A stretch of DNA of 64,000 nucleotides from Styela clava (Eukaryota > Chordata > Ascidiacea > Stolidobranchia > Styelidae), in the NCBI RefSeq assembly GCF_964204865.1, contig NC_135251.1, forward strand, positions 13,330,001 to 13,394,000, given 5' to 3'. Positions 37,118-49,483 of this stretch are shown here, in pieces; the stretch's first letter is position 1; each line of letters begins with the position of its first letter. Both the position numbers and the translations under genes were made by a program. A model generated the notes under the pieces. The model saw only the letters and a list, made by a program, of their open reading frames with translations, had not been told where the DNA came from and did no database searches.

Positions 37118-40100
37118 ATGGTAAGTTACTAGCTACAGTAAATTATATAAATTGGTAATCTTTAGGAAAATTCTTGAATCCAGTTAATCTTTGTAAACTA
37201 TGGCTTATACATTTTTCATTAATTCATATTATGTTTCGTTTAACTATTCGTATTTTATTACAATGTTATAACCTTATATAAAATGATGTAATATGATGTT
37301 TTTTTTGAATATTCGATTTTTCATCAACATTACATTATAATAGCTGTTGTAAATATATTTCTTTATATGCATATTGCATATTAAATTATTGGCTTTATGT
37401 ATAAAACATACTGTATATTTTTGGTTTGTTTGAGTATATTTTCTAACACCATCTTGCCTTAACTACCTGCAGTTCCCATGAAAATAAATTGGTAAATATT
37501 GAAATAGTAGTGACTTAAACCCTGGTAATGCTGTAACAGAATATGTTTCGATATTCAATCAATCAATTTTTTATTATAATGAATAAATAATTACATTATT
37601 TCAGTAATGAAGTAACTTGTTTACTGCAAAGAAAACGTGCAATTTTGAAATTTGTTCATTTGCTAGGTAGTTACTTTTCCTCTCTATAAATAATTTACAC
37701 ATCAAATCTTTTTCTAGGCAGCAAAAGGAACAAGCATAAAAGATGCTCTTAGCAAATGGGTGAGAAATTTGATTTTTTTTTTATTCGAACTATGGTGATG
37801 GAGGAGTTGGAAGGTTTAAATTACTAATTTTAACTAATAAAAGGTATCCAATAAAGGCTCACGTCTCGATAATATGCTCATCATTATCAACTTTATCTTA
37901 ATATTTTTCGGTATTATTTTTTGCAAGCACCCGAACAATTGAAAATATTAATGTATATTTGAATCTTATCGGAGAAGTTTTTGACAGATGTCTCTTATAT
38001 AGAATTGAGTTTACTTAGTTAGCACTCTCAAAATATTACTAACCGAATAATTGCTTGTGGATGCTTTTGTAGGCTACATGTAGATTTATTGTTTCTGCCG
38101 ATACCCCAGCATATAAGTATCTATTGATCCGAGATTTGAAAACAAGTCAGCATAAAAAAAAAATTTTCCAGGAGGCAGAAAACGAAGAGAAAGCCCCAGA
38201 ATCAAAAATGGTCAAACTTTGTGGCCAACTACCTCCAATTGAAAAAATGGATGCATCACTTTCAACATTATCTTCATGCGAGTGAGCTTCATCTAGAAAT
38301 TGTTACATATAAGTAGAGGAATTTAATACGGAAATTTGGACTAATCACATTTTCCATAGTGGTCTCCAATGGTCGGAAAATAAAACAAAATTTCTAAATT
38401 TATTTAGTAAATTCACATAATATTTCTCTATAACATATTTGAAGCAAACTTTTTCTTACATATGATATGATGATTGTCTATTTTATTGATTGACATCAAT
38501 TTTCATATATTTCAGACAATTATCTTTATCAAGCAACTGCATTGAAAAGATTGCAAACCTGAATGGCTTGAGTAAGTTTTTTCATAATTCAGATTCCTAA
38601 ATTAAACTTAGAACTATGGTGAATATTATGGCACTGTAGTAACTAGTATTATTACTTATTGATCTCGATTGGGAAATATGTTGATAGGTATTTGTCTGTT
38701 TGTTTGTTTCTTTCGTATGTTACGCAATATCTCACGAAAGCGAGGTTGAATCTGCTCCAAATTGCATGTGCATTGATCATATCCCGGACCAGATGCTTAT
38801 TGATTTTGGATGAATTATGTCGTATAATTACCCAGTTATTATTTAATTAGTGATGGGACACGCGGTGTAGCTATTGGGTCAGAGCGAAGGAATCGAAACC
38901 GCAGATCGATGAGTCGGCGGTCTCCGACCGCTATCTAGATTTGAATATTACCCACTCATTTATTTATTCGTCTCCCTATTTTCAGAAAACTTGAAAATTT
39001 TATCATTAGCAAGAAACAACATAAAGAACCTCAATGGACTGGTACTTTTAAATATTTTTAAATATTTGCTTGTTACTTTTGATGCAAATGAATAAATACC
39101 TAATAATAAAGTTAAATACTTCCACTGCAAGTTGACTCAAATGAATGCCGCAGACTCGCAACTGAAAGTCGGAAAATAAATGGCGAAAAGTTTGTGAGAT
39201 TTATTTCTAGGAATTTTAGCAAAAAATTTTTTTGGTTTGTGCTGTGTTTTTCAGATCCAGTTTTTTCAGTGTATTATTATGTTATTTTTTTAGCACAATC
39301 TTTTGACTTTTAACATGGTAATTAAACTAGTTATGGTAACTTGAATATAGTTTATGAAATAACGTTTTTCAATGCATTTCTATATTTTTTATAGGAAGCC
39401 GTTGGCGACACATTAACCGAGTTATGGATTTCGTATAATTTTATTGAAAAATTAAAAGGCATCCATGTACTCAAAAAACTTCAGGTAAATATTGATAATT
39501 GATATTGTTGTGTGTAAAATATACTTCGTTGAAATGTTAACATTTCAATAAAAATTATTTTTTCAGTATTGACTTTTCACTTGATTAATGTGTTTCATGA
39601 GATTTGACATTTGTTTTCTGTTTTCTAACTAATTTTCTTGCTATGTGGTATTTACTATAACAAAGAGAGGCTGCTCCACAAAGACTCATTCATTTCTTGA
39701 GTTATATTATAATTGATTAATATTAAAGTATTAGGAATCTTAACTAAAGTCAGCAATCTTTCAATTCATAGATCTTGTACATGAGTAACAATTCAGTAAA
39801 AGATGCAAACGAATTCAAGAAGTTGGCTGACCTTCCCTGCCTTGTGGAACTTTTGTTTGAAGGTTAGTTTTTATGTAAATGTGCATCAAGACTTCAAAGT
39901 TAAATTATTTGTATCAGAACATTAAACTCAAGACAGTTTGGTTAATACTAAATGGAAAATTTAATACAGTATATGAATAATAATAATTGTCTTGCTAAAA
40001 CATGTACATAGAGATTACCAGGTCAACTAAGCTACATGGCCAAATTCCTTGTTCAACAATTTTCTTAATTAAAGTCATCAGCCATGATTAAAAGTACTAT

Positions 40101-40390
40101 TATTTTATCATTTAAATATCAATTCAGCGTTAAACATTTCTCATTTTTATGAATTCACTATTTCCATTGAAAGACATTTATCGTAATTCAGTATTAATGA
40201 AATTTTTACTTGAAAACTTGTAGAGAAATTTGAAATCTCAATATTTGATTTGAATTGTCTTCCTTATCCAGGCAACCCATTAAAAGAAACTAAAGGTGAT
40301 GACTACATGGACTTTGTCATGGGAGCATTACCAAAATTGAAAAAATTAGATAATCAGCCAATTGTAAGAAATGATGATGATGAGGACTAG
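37118..40390 (+). CDS. DNAL1: Axonemal dynein light chain 1, leucine-rich repeat protein (eight exons)
   Basis: Exons 37118-37120, 37718-37759, 38172-38281, 38516-38571, 38986-39041, 39395-39484, 39772-39862 and 40272-40390 join in frame to about 188 aa; human DNAL1 has 190. The first coding exon holds only the ATG, immediately followed by GTAAGT. Family hallmarks are [78 protein letters not shown] and LLFEGNPLKE, followed by an acidic NDDDED end. The leucine-rich repeats cover roughly residues 45-150. Known role: LC1 binds the motor domain of an outer-arm dynein heavy chain and axonemal tubulin and tunes ciliary beating. The gene shares a divergent intergenic region with TBCB. Identification is secure. 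Confidence 0.97.
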
Positions 40391-40842
40391 CTTTGTGTTT
40401 TTTTTAATCTGTAAATATTTCATTTGTAATTGTATATTTCAATACATTATTTTTTGCACAATCGAGAGTTTTCGTGAAATGAATCCAGATTCAAATTGAA
40501 CCAAGTTCATCAAGGGTTTTCCCATTCATAGGCGAACCGAACCCGCTTTGTGGTTCAGTAATTTGGACCTGAATCGCCATATTTGGTCCAACAAAATATT
40601 GAATTGCTGAATATCCTTATTGCTTTAATAATATTCAATGCCTGCCAAATCAAAAATGCGAAAAGACGGACAACTCATCAGGCCTCTCTGTAGTAGAGTT
40701 GTCTCTTGTAAGTTGTCGGTGTAGTAGAGTTGTCCGCCTCCCATTTCAACTAGTTGGACACACATAGACGCACTGTTGATCTACCGCAAGTACTTGACAT
40801 GACAACACCGTACGGTTTAGGTTAGGATTTACGTATTTATCG

Positions 40843-41155
40843 CGGGGGGGGGGGGGGAGTCGATAAGACGGCTTAACCTTATGGCGAACCACGGCCTCTC
40901 GCCCTGTCACCATTCCATGCCGGATGTGGGGTTAGTTATTTGTTCCCTCAAGCATGAACTTGATGGTGGAGAAAGCCGTAACCGACCAGCGGTTACGTGA
41001 ACCGCCTTACGGCGGCGAGGAGTCCAGCAATCCTCTCGCACATATCTATCCCCGCATGGGATTCGATTATCGAACCTGCGAACCCGCGCAGAGTAATCAG
41101 AGGTGCGGTGGCAAGCGTATTCCAAGCGCTCAGCACGATGAGCCACACCGCCGCG
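40843..41155 (-). repeat. tRNA-derived SINE, inverted copy with G14 tract
   Basis: The reverse complement carries the same body as 35993-36311 (GTGCGAGAGGATTGCTGGAC, GGTTCACGTAACCGCTGG, TCGCCATAAGGTTAAGCCGT). The B box is interrupted by a short insertion (GTTCGATAATCGAATCC). A run of 14 G (40844-40857) marks its 3' end. Confidence 0.75.
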
Positions 41156-41290
41156 TTAGTTATTTGTGATTGCTTGGAAATCTCTTCACCCTTGGCGGTT
41201 ATTTATTAGCAGTATCTTCTTTTTCATTTGTATCAGGGAATTGAATTTCCTTTAATAATACTAACCACACACATTTAAGAATGCAGTAGC

Positions 41291-41622
41291 TAGTGGTTCC
41301 CAACCGCTGGTCCGCGAGAAATCTCGTTGTGTTGTTTTCCTGCCGTCCCAATCGCTTCACCACAGGCGAAGTTGCGTTGGTTTATTACGCAATTTCTCTT
41401 CCGCCGTCATATTGCTGTCTGATAAGTGCGGTATTAATTGCCCCGCGCCATCTAGACGCCGAGCAACCACACTTTTCGCTTTTTCTGTTTCGATTCATCG
41501 CGAAAGCGATCCGTCAAATCTCGCTAGATTCGGAAACCCAAAATCGGCAAGCGTGTTTTTTCTGTTCTGCATGATTTTATTTTAATTTTTTTGCCGGTCC
41601 GCCAGGTTAGGAACCACTGCGT
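41291..41622. mobile_element. hAT-type MITE
   Basis: The left end TAGTGGTTCCCAACCGCTGG and right end CAGGTTAGGAACCACTGC are inverted repeats of hAT type, with GGTCCGCGAG and GCCGGTCCGCC just inside. The interior is GC-richer than its surroundings. There is no transposase. Confidence 0.65.
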
Positions 41623-41687
41623 TAGACAACTATGAAGTGCACGGGTTCAAAATATATCGAACGTCCCAACAACGAGCAATTTTCTTG

Positions 41688-41818
41688 GTACTCCAGAAGT
41701 ATGTGCACCAAGATGGCGGACACCGAAACGTCGTATGTGTACCAGGTTAGGGTTAGGTCATAATTTTAGGTACAAATACTATACAGGAGTCACTTGGTTA
41801 GTCACCAAACTCGTAACA
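41688..41818. mobile_element. Partial MITE of the AAGATGGCGGACAC family
   Basis: CCAGAAGTATGTGCACCAAG, ATGGCGGACACCGAAACG and TATGTGTACCAGGTTAGGG match the left half of the palindromic MITE at 4754. The right arm is missing or decayed. Confidence 0.65.
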
Positions 41819-42583
41819 GAACTAAAATAAAAAAAAGTGAAATAAAATCATGGCCCAACTCTAATACCACGTGATACCACGTTATATCCGCTTAGAAATT
41901 GTATGAACCGACATGTTTTCATTTAATACTTTATTATTTTGCATGAAATGAATGATTTTGTGTGAACAGGTATTCTGCCATTAAGATACATTTCAATACG
42001 AGAAACCAATCAATACGGTTTTGTTCCACAAAAAGTTTTTGCATAATCTGCATAAATCCAATCGTCAGTCACAAAATCTTTGAAATGAAGTTCTGAACAA
42101 TGGTGGCCCGAGGGGAATTTCTTTCGCTACAACAATCGGGCCATCATCCATTCATCTCCTGATAATACATGTGAAAACGCATCGTTGTGTCGTTTCTATA
42201 CAATTGTGCAAGGGAAATTACCCGAAGTCAACAGTTACACTGAAGAACTTGTAACACTAGCGTAACTTATTCACTCAATAAGTTCGCCCATACTTGTTGA
42301 ATTAAAAAAAAGTGGAAATGCGATACACAATCGTTGATGAAAGTGGAGACTATTCGGAAAACATTTGAATGGATCATTCGAATATTAACAGAAGATATTC
42401 CATACGTTTGCATAATGGCGCGCACGGTTAACGCTTCATTCAAATAGGGCTAGACAATAAACATGAAAATTTATAAACATGCACGATACGATTACTATCC
42501 TTTATTACGTTTTAACTCTCATACAGTGGACTTGTGATCTATAGGTAGATATTCGCACTCTACGTGGCGGATTCGATACGTGG

Positions 42584-43573
42584 ATGATAGTAGATATGAA
42601 TAACACATTCGCCAACGAATCTGAATGCTATACGCACTACAGTAGTAAAGAGCATGGACAGTGGCAGGCAGCAGTTATATTGACTATTTTCCTGTTTGCC
42701 TTTGATGTTTACTTATTAACAGTAACATTGAATTACGAATGGAAAGTGATGAAAGAGAATTGGGAAATCGCAAGGAGAGCCCGCGAAAAAAGACGTTATC
42801 ACTTCATAAAAAAGGATGTAGTCGGAGACACATCAAGATATTTGATAATTGTGTCAGAAATTATTGTAATCATACTGCAATGTTTGAATGCGGTGGAGCT
42901 GCATTTTTCTTGTGGTGAAATTGAAATTTGTAACCCACTGCGAATTGTTAGGTACACTCTGTCTGCATCGTGTACTGGGATCCTATTTTTTATTCTTTGG
43001 ATGCGACAGTTTGAACTTTATAAACAAGAAGAATACAAACCTGTATGCAACAAAGTTGTAACTGCGTTGAGTCGTTTCATTTTAGTTATATTGATATTAG
43101 GTAACATAATATTTCTGGTTTTGTTCGTGACAAGAGTATATCAAACTTCTTCTATTGGATGCGTTCTGATAGATTTCCAGGTATCCCAAATAGAATCGGG
43201 AGGATTTCTATTCGCAACCTCAGTTACATTCTTATTTATCTGGCTAGGTCTATTTGTGTATCCGTTAATCAAATTCAAGAATAAAAAGGATCATGTTATG
43301 GCAAATTTAAGAATATTGAGAAGAACTCTCAAGCGAACTGTAATCGTTGCTGTAATTTGCATTCTTGTCTTTGGCCTTATTGCTTTGATTTTAGTTGTCA
43401 CTTATGAGTCATTGCTCGATATTGTGGAGACACTTTTGCTCGACTTCAACATTATAATATTTATATTTTGCGTAATAAATCTGTACGATGACAGTAAACA
43501 TAGGTTATTTCCATGTTTCAAGTATGTATCTTTAGTACAAGGTACTCTCATAGACACCAGAGATATTTCGTGA
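42584..43573 (+). CDS. Seven-transmembrane orphan receptor-like protein, single exon
   Basis: An uninterrupted 329-codon frame with seven hydrophobic segments at about residues 28-49, 86-104, 121-140, 163-183, 206-229, 252-273 and 281-301. The short N-terminus has two glycosylation sequons (NNT at 6-8, NES at 11-13). The loop between segments 1 and 2 is long and basic (ARRAREKRRYHFIKK); segment 7 ends FCVINLYDD, before a short tail. The shape is that of a G-protein-coupled or chemosensory receptor, but I see no DRY motif and no clear NPxxY, so the family is not assigned. Another seven-TM protein type is possible. An 8-kb tandem duplication downstream starts inside this gene at codon 257; a truncated copy lies at 51337-51556. 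Confidence 0.75.
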   Translation: MIVDMNNTFANESECYTHYSSKEHGQWQAAVILTIFLFAFDVYLLTVTLNYEWKVMKENWEIARRAREKRRYHFIKKDVVGDTSRYLIIVSEIIVIILQCLNAVELHFSCGEIEICNPLRIVRYTLSASCTGILFFILWMRQFELYKQEEYKPVCNKVVTALSRFILVILILGNIIFLVLFVTRVYQTSSIGCVLIDFQVSQIESGGFLFATSVTFLFIWLGLFVYPLIKFKNKKDHVMANLRILRRTLKRTVIVAVICILVFGLIALILVVTYESLLDIVETLLLDFNIIIFIFCVINLYDDSKHRLFPCFKYVSLVQGTLIDTRDIS

Positions 43574-46396
43574 TCGTTCCATTTTTTTATCGAACATTAT
43601 ATATTGTACATTATTTTTACTTCCTTATAATATAACTCGTTTATGCTAACAACAACGTCATTTACCACCATAATTTTCCAAAATTCATTGGGTTATAGTG
43701 GTGACTAATTTTATATTTTTTAAATCGTGATATTTAACATCAGATATTCATTCAAATTGCGTTATGACTCGCTTGATTGTGAAAGCCCTTATTTAAAAAA
43801 AAGTCACATTAAGAATTAGTTCCTAGCTTTTCCTGCTTTTTTTTGTAACTTGAATCAGCAGGTTATGTCCATTTACTTTTTTGTATTGGAATTTGACTTA
43901 AAAAAGCATACATAGAAATCTTGTTGTTCATAAAAATAAATGATTCGTTCTCCCAATCATATTCCTAAACTCAGGGTATACATTGAATATCACCGGAGAA
44001 TAAAAAAAACCTTCAAGTTGAAACCAAATGTCATTTAGTAATTTTACACTTACTTCAAAAATATAATTGTTAATAATGATCTCATAATTGACCTGCAAAA
44101 TTTATATTTATAATAAAATGCATATGAATATGATTGTTTTTGACGTCTGTGTGACGTGATGTCGATAATAATAAATAAATTATTATTCAACTTTAAGTGG
44201 CGAGATACCAAGAGATACTCTTTTCTAGAAAGTTGAAGCAAGGGTAAAATAATTAGGGGATAAGCACGCGAACAGGAGAACGATTTTTTCGTATAAAATG
44301 ACGTAATATCCTATCCAATCATCAATCGTTGAGATGATTTTGTTATGATTTTGAGATGATTTTGTTTGATGATTAATGTTAGCTATATTAATGGAAGATG
44401 CCGACCGCAATATGGCACTATAGTATATTGAAAGACGGCAATTCTGGCAATGCTTAATTTCGTATAAAAATATTATAGAAATAGGAGGTTTCTACCAAGT
44501 CCTGTTTTGCATTGATGGCATAGTTAATCTTTGCGCAACATTATTACTAGTTTTTGAATTTATTAATGAATTAGTTGTATACTAAGTCTTTTTTGGGGTC
44601 ATTTATATTTTCTTCAAAGCATTTCGCAAAATATATCTCTTTGCCTTTATTTTTCAAGTGGCATAATTTGTTCGCGTATCTCTTATAGTGCTGTTTTTGT
44701 TCAATGGATCCGATATTAAAGTGCGTTTTATGCAATTTATCTCCTATTTTGGTTGAGCGCAAGATGCCAGCTGAAGGTCGAGGGTCGAACATTCCAAAAT
44801 GCTTGAACAGAAAAAAAAAATTTTTTCTTGCGCATTTCAAAACCAGTTTGCTCGATATGCACGGTCAGCATCGCAGATAAGGGATTCAATGTTCAACTCG
44901 ACGAAACGTGTCGACGAAAATTCGACCCCGAGACGCTGGGACTGCGTCACAGCTCATCTGTGCGACAGTACAAAACATGTGATCTGCACGTTCGGAAGCT
45001 CATATTGCTGGGAGAAGCTTTATCTAAAATGCATTGCACTTAGAATAAATATGCCCATGCCCAGTCAGCATCTCAGACTTTTGCCATAAAAGCAACATAT
45101 ATATGATGATAAGTGAATAAAAACAATATATTGTTGGAATATATATAAAAAAATGTCACATACACATCTAAATATGGCAGACTTTTAACGCAGCAATAGA
45201 AGGTGCGAAAGCGCCATAATTTGAAGTTTTATTGTGGCGATTATTCGAAGGCGGAAATATTGCGACCGCGCGCTACCAAAAAAGTCTATATTTGGCCTGC
45301 AAATACATAAAGTTTGCCGACCACGGACCACTGGTCTACAGTTTTAATTTTAGAGTTCCAGCACGTGTCTGCTTGAAATTAGCATACGCTGAATGTCCTC
45401 TACGGTCATTGAACGTTTGTATGTTGATCGCTTTAAAAAACCATTATCCGCAGACCGCAATACCTTCCCATGGATTTTTGGACACGTTTAGTGGCCATAA
45501 CGATCGTTTCAAAATTTTGTTGTTATTGTTATTTTCTTTCGTCATTACCATTAAAAAATCGCTTTTCTCTTCGAATACTGGACCAATTGCTTTGGAATTT
45601 TCAGTGGTTCAAGATTGATTTTTTTTGCCAGAAGGCTATTACTTTCATTTATTCCTTAATTTTCTATGAATCTTATGAGATCTAATATTTCATCCAAAAT
45701 TGCGCTGTATTAATTTTTAATTATGGGAACACGGTTTTTAATCCGCCAAGCGTGACGACTGACTGTGAAAATTCTTGCGACTGGAAACCCGGAACTTTTT
45801 GAGGGTACGGTACCGGTAACGTCAAAGGTAAACCCTGTTTCGCTCTAGTCCACGTGTCCATATATTTGAGCGTTGCTCTCTTGTTTTCATTGTTTTTACA
45901 CTTTAGGAATGTTCTGTTTCATACTACAGCCGGACTTGAACATCAGGTGATACGGGTGATACGCTTGACTGGCTAAGTCAATCTTTTTTGTGAATAGCCC
46001 AGTACAGTACATCCGTTGGGGGTCTCATTTGCATGTAAAAGACACTGATGCAGAATCCGGTGTTCTGCTCGGATACGTTGTTGGAAAAGTCTAGCCTACG
46101 ATTAGCCGGATGAGACGCGTAGATGAAACACACTTCGGACATAGTCCCTACAACCCTTTTTTGGAAATGAAAACGCAAAAGCTGACTATGATTAATATTT
46201 ATAATTGGTAAATGTTCCAGCAATTTTATTCTGCTGTCCTAAAGTTATAGACGATGCCATTAGTTATAACAAACTTATTTCCTAACTTACATTTTTGAAT
46301 AGGTTATGCGATTACTGGGTTACATTTTTGATATGTTTAGCATTGTGTAACATCAATTACATATATTAGATATAATATTTAGTAAGCATTAGCATT
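43574..46396. other. Non-coding part of duplicated unit 1
   Basis: Between the 7TM stop and the lipocalin A stop I find only a LINE fragment (44571-44860), a possible polyA signal for the 7TM gene (AATAAA, 43935-43940), and TTTATT at 46225-46230, which is AATAAA for the minus-strand lipocalin. Open frames here are not conserved in unit 2. Confidence 0.55.
44571..44860 (-). mobile_element. Non-LTR retrotransposon (LINE) fragment, unit 1
   Basis: The minus-strand frame reads RSTKIGDKLHKTHF, EQKQHYKRYANKLCHLKNKG and then KEIYFAKCFEENINDPKK. This pattern is typical of the linker between endonuclease and reverse transcriptase in LINE ORF2. The frame is cut at both ends. A sister copy is at 52525-52872. 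Confidence 0.6.
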
Positions 46397-49213
46397 TTAG
46401 TAAGCAATTGTTTCTGGCATGCTGGATTTATGACAGCCGGATAAGTACAAGGGAACTGCGCTCCAGCCACCACCGATTGTAACAAGCTTCTTGTGAACTC
46501 GTAGAATGTCTTCTGCAGTGGGATGTGGATTACGACTATGTACCCATATATACTGTGGACCTGAAAAGAGAGAATTGGAGAAGCATTTATGATGGTAATA
46601 AAATCGCTCGATTTAAAATGGCAACAACTGCTGCCCTTCCCAAATTAACCTTGAGAGCAAACCTGCTTCCTTCTTCAATCAAAGCGATCATGAAATTATC
46701 AGTTTTGATTTCATCAACGGTAAACGGGATTTTTACCTTACTATTTTGTACAATTTGATGAGTGTTTCCAGGAGGTTCGAGTATCCATGTCTATTTCTGT
46801 GTCAATGTCTAGGAAACGCCCAACGAATCTTTTTAATAATATGATACTAATATTTGATTGTATTGCAGCTGAAATGTTTAGTTGAAATCAATACTGACCT
46901 TCTCCACCACACTGCAAGCACATGTAATAATGCTCATAATCTGTGAAGCAACTCATCGGATGCTCGTTAATGTAATGAATCTCTGCAAAACAAATTGAAG
47001 AAAGTATATTTATTGATCAGTTCTGTCACCATCTTCCTCTATGCATTCACAGCACATTCACTTCCTCTATGCACAGATATCTAGTAGTAAGATTGTAGCT
47101 CAATAATACGTTTGTTCATTAAGAGTTCATTGAGTTTTTTTTTACCTTTCGCGCTATCTTGTTTTTTAAAGTAATGCTTATCATCAAAAACAGTGCAAAT
47201 TAGGCGAACTGAAGAATGTCTGTAAATTTCCGAGTCAATCCGAAAAAGACAACTAAAGGGTATACATCGTATTGTGGAAGATAAATTCATGTCACTTGAA
47301 GAAGTAGAGAAAGTTAAAGAACTATCTTTGGTATATTCATTTTGAGTTACATGTTTTTGCTAGGATTGCCTTATTATATAAATTTGCTACGTGGTTGTTT
47401 TTTGAGTGCATCTGCTTTGATCAATTTTTTATATGGAATAATTTATAGCAATGTGAATCATAGTGAAAATAAAAGTTTATAATAAAAATCACGAGAATTT
47501 ACCTTCCAAAGCATGTTCACCTGCTCCGTTAGGTTTTCCCCCAATAAACCACAAAAATTCTGCAAAAAAATGATCATTTGTTAGAAAAGTTCAAATTACT
47601 TTAAATTTAACAAGTAATTTTTTTTTACAAACCAAAATTTGGGTCGCGTCTGGTGATTGAAGTTCCATTGTCATACCAACGGAATGGTATGATTTCGTTA
47701 AGTGACATTGTACCTCTGCATAGGAAAAAAACATGTTAAACGTAAGCACTTACTAAGAAACTGAAAATTTCATTTGTACCTTCTTTATTTCAGTCGTGAA
47801 ACATTTATTTACAAAGGTTATATCGTATGCCACTCCCATTATTTCTTATCGAATATCCGGTTTAGCAATTCTCTGCGTCTGCAGAATTCATTCTACTATT
47901 ATTTGTTACACCAGTTTGTCGGCTGTTGAAACTTTTATAAATCTTAAACTCAGAAAATATCGGACATATTTCCACTGAAAAAAGCGATAGATTTATAGTC
48001 CCGATAGGGATATCTTTGACTCAATATTAGGGTGCAAACATAACTCAATCCGTAACCAACATGTTACTAACCGAGAAAAAAAAAGCAAAAATACGTCGGT
48101 ATGTTCCATTTTGGATCTTATAGTCCCCATTTCAAAAGTTTACCTCTCTCCATTGTCATAATCTATTTGCTATTGTCAGTTGTTAACGCCGCAAATTCAC
48201 GGTTGACAAACTTATTCAACTTCTATAATCCCGAATAGGGCAGTGAATACTGAAACCGATTAGTAGGTAACTATTTTATAATAAATTATTTATGTATATC
48301 AAAATCATTTACTTTTCCACTGATGAAATACCCTGGAATTCAGCAAAAATTCCGTCGGCAGTTTCTTTGAAATATTTGATCACATAACATGGCACATTGC
48401 GTTCAACTGGATCATTGGTGTTTAGAATTTGATACCAAGAATCAGGAAGCTGCAAATGTAGTGATACAAATATTTATAGAAGAAGCTGGAAATTTCTCTG
48501 AAGGCTACGTGGTTGAATCCTTTCAATTTTCTCAGTATAGAATATATACATTCCTTAAATAGATATATATGTATACGCAGGCTTGTCCCTGGGACATATT
48601 TTTCTGTCCCCATCCCATCCCATAGCAATTATGCCTGTCCCATCACATCCCATGAGATTCCCATTAGAATAAAATTCAATAAAAGTTGTTAAATTTAGGT
48701 TTAGCGTCTACTAAATATGACTACAAGTACGATAAGACATGCAAAACTATAACATGCATAACTATTATACATGTGTCATCAGCCCCTTCACGAAGTATAT
48801 TTTTAATGCTGAATATATTTTGCTCTTTATAACTAACAAGAGAGCTATGCTCAATTATATGGACACGAAATCCATAATGAAATGTTTTACCATCATTTCG
48901 ACGAAAATCATACGATTTCGTGTCCCACGTGTCCATGGGAAATACAAATGTGTGCTCTCCCATCCCATGGGACGTTTCCCATGGACAAGCCTGCGTATAC
49001 GTACGTGGCGTAATTTAAACCCCCTTTATCGTCAAGTATTTGTTTTTTCAACTCAATTCAATAATTTTTATGATTGCTCACCATATTATAATTGACTTTC
49101 TCAGACACAGGCAATGCACAATTTTCGTTTTCACGACGGTATCCTGGTTTTCCAACAGCCGGGTTGAACAACAAGCAAACGATCAAAATAAAGACACACC
49201 TTGAGAAGATCAT
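46397..49213 (-). CDS. ApoD-type lipocalin, copy A (six exons)
   Basis: In transcript order the exons are 49213-49082, 48449-48313, 47715-47633, 47559-47503, 46982-46899 and 46560-46397, joining in frame to 218 aa. The ATG at 49213 starts a signal peptide (MIFSRCVFILIVCLLFNPA). Lipocalin signatures are all present: VNYNMLPDSWYQIL around W49 (motif 1, here DSW for the usual GxW), FTDYEHYY (motif 2, T150-D-Y152) and WVHSRNPHP (motif 3, R174) before the C-terminal helix. Cysteines at about 32, 65, 148 and 207 could form the usual disulfides. Lipocalins of this type are secreted carriers of small lipophilic molecules; the ligand is unknown. The last codons are KSSMPETIAY. The protein is identical to copy B. 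A hAT-type MITE sits in intron 1. Confidence 0.88.
48578..48993. mobile_element. hAT-type MITE in intron 1 of lipocalin A
   Basis: Left end CAGGCTTGTCCCTGGGACA, right end TTCCCATGGACAAGCCTG, with internal CCCATCCCATGGGA repeats. It is flanked by TGTATACG and CGTATACG. The same element at the same site in unit 2 shows that it inserted before the duplication. Confidence 0.8.
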
Positions 49214-49483
49214 TGTTACTCGTTCGACAGCCTTAAACGGAATGAGAAAATCTGCCCTGATAAAGCAATATTGAATCGGGGATGTCGGGAAAAGGGAGTT
49301 TACTTTCCTACGTTTTCCTCACGTGCTACTTACATGCAGTGCATTGCACACGTTTCTATCGCATGTTTAGTCTATGGTATGCGTATGCAATAACAAAGTG
49401 CAGACGTTACGAGATTTTCTGTTTTTGAATAAGATCAATCTTGTCCATTCGTGCAAAGACAAGTCACGATAGAACAAGGAGCG
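49214..49483. promoter_or_regulatory. Divergent spacer between lipocalin A and small candidate gene
   Basis: About 270 bp lie between the lipocalin start (minus) and the candidate small gene start (plus). The counterpart in unit 2 is 57611-57847. No specific element was identified. Confidence 0.35.

Larger units (their letters stand above)
40391..42583. other. Intergenic region with SINE, hAT MITE and MITE fragment
   Basis: No gene is supported. It contains an inverted SINE (40843-41155), a hAT-type MITE (41291-41622) and a partial MITE (41688-41818). AT-rich sequence follows up to the start of the 7TM gene. Confidence 0.6.

Noticed and set aside
44828-45043. 71-codon frame conserved in length between the two units (also 52860-53075)
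   Set aside because: It has no ATG at its start, and the copies differ at six residues with no sign of synonymous bias. It lies on the strand opposite a LINE fragment.
45232-45618. 128-codon open frame on the plus strand in unit 1
   Set aside because: The matching region in unit 2 (about 53270-53650) has a one-base deletion and a TAA in the same frame, and no family is recognisable.
46525-46758. Plus-strand frame over 46.5-46.76 kb and its counterpart at 54941-55138
   Set aside because: It overlaps the last lipocalin exon antisense or lies in its intron. It is disrupted by a short insertion difference and has no recognisable product.
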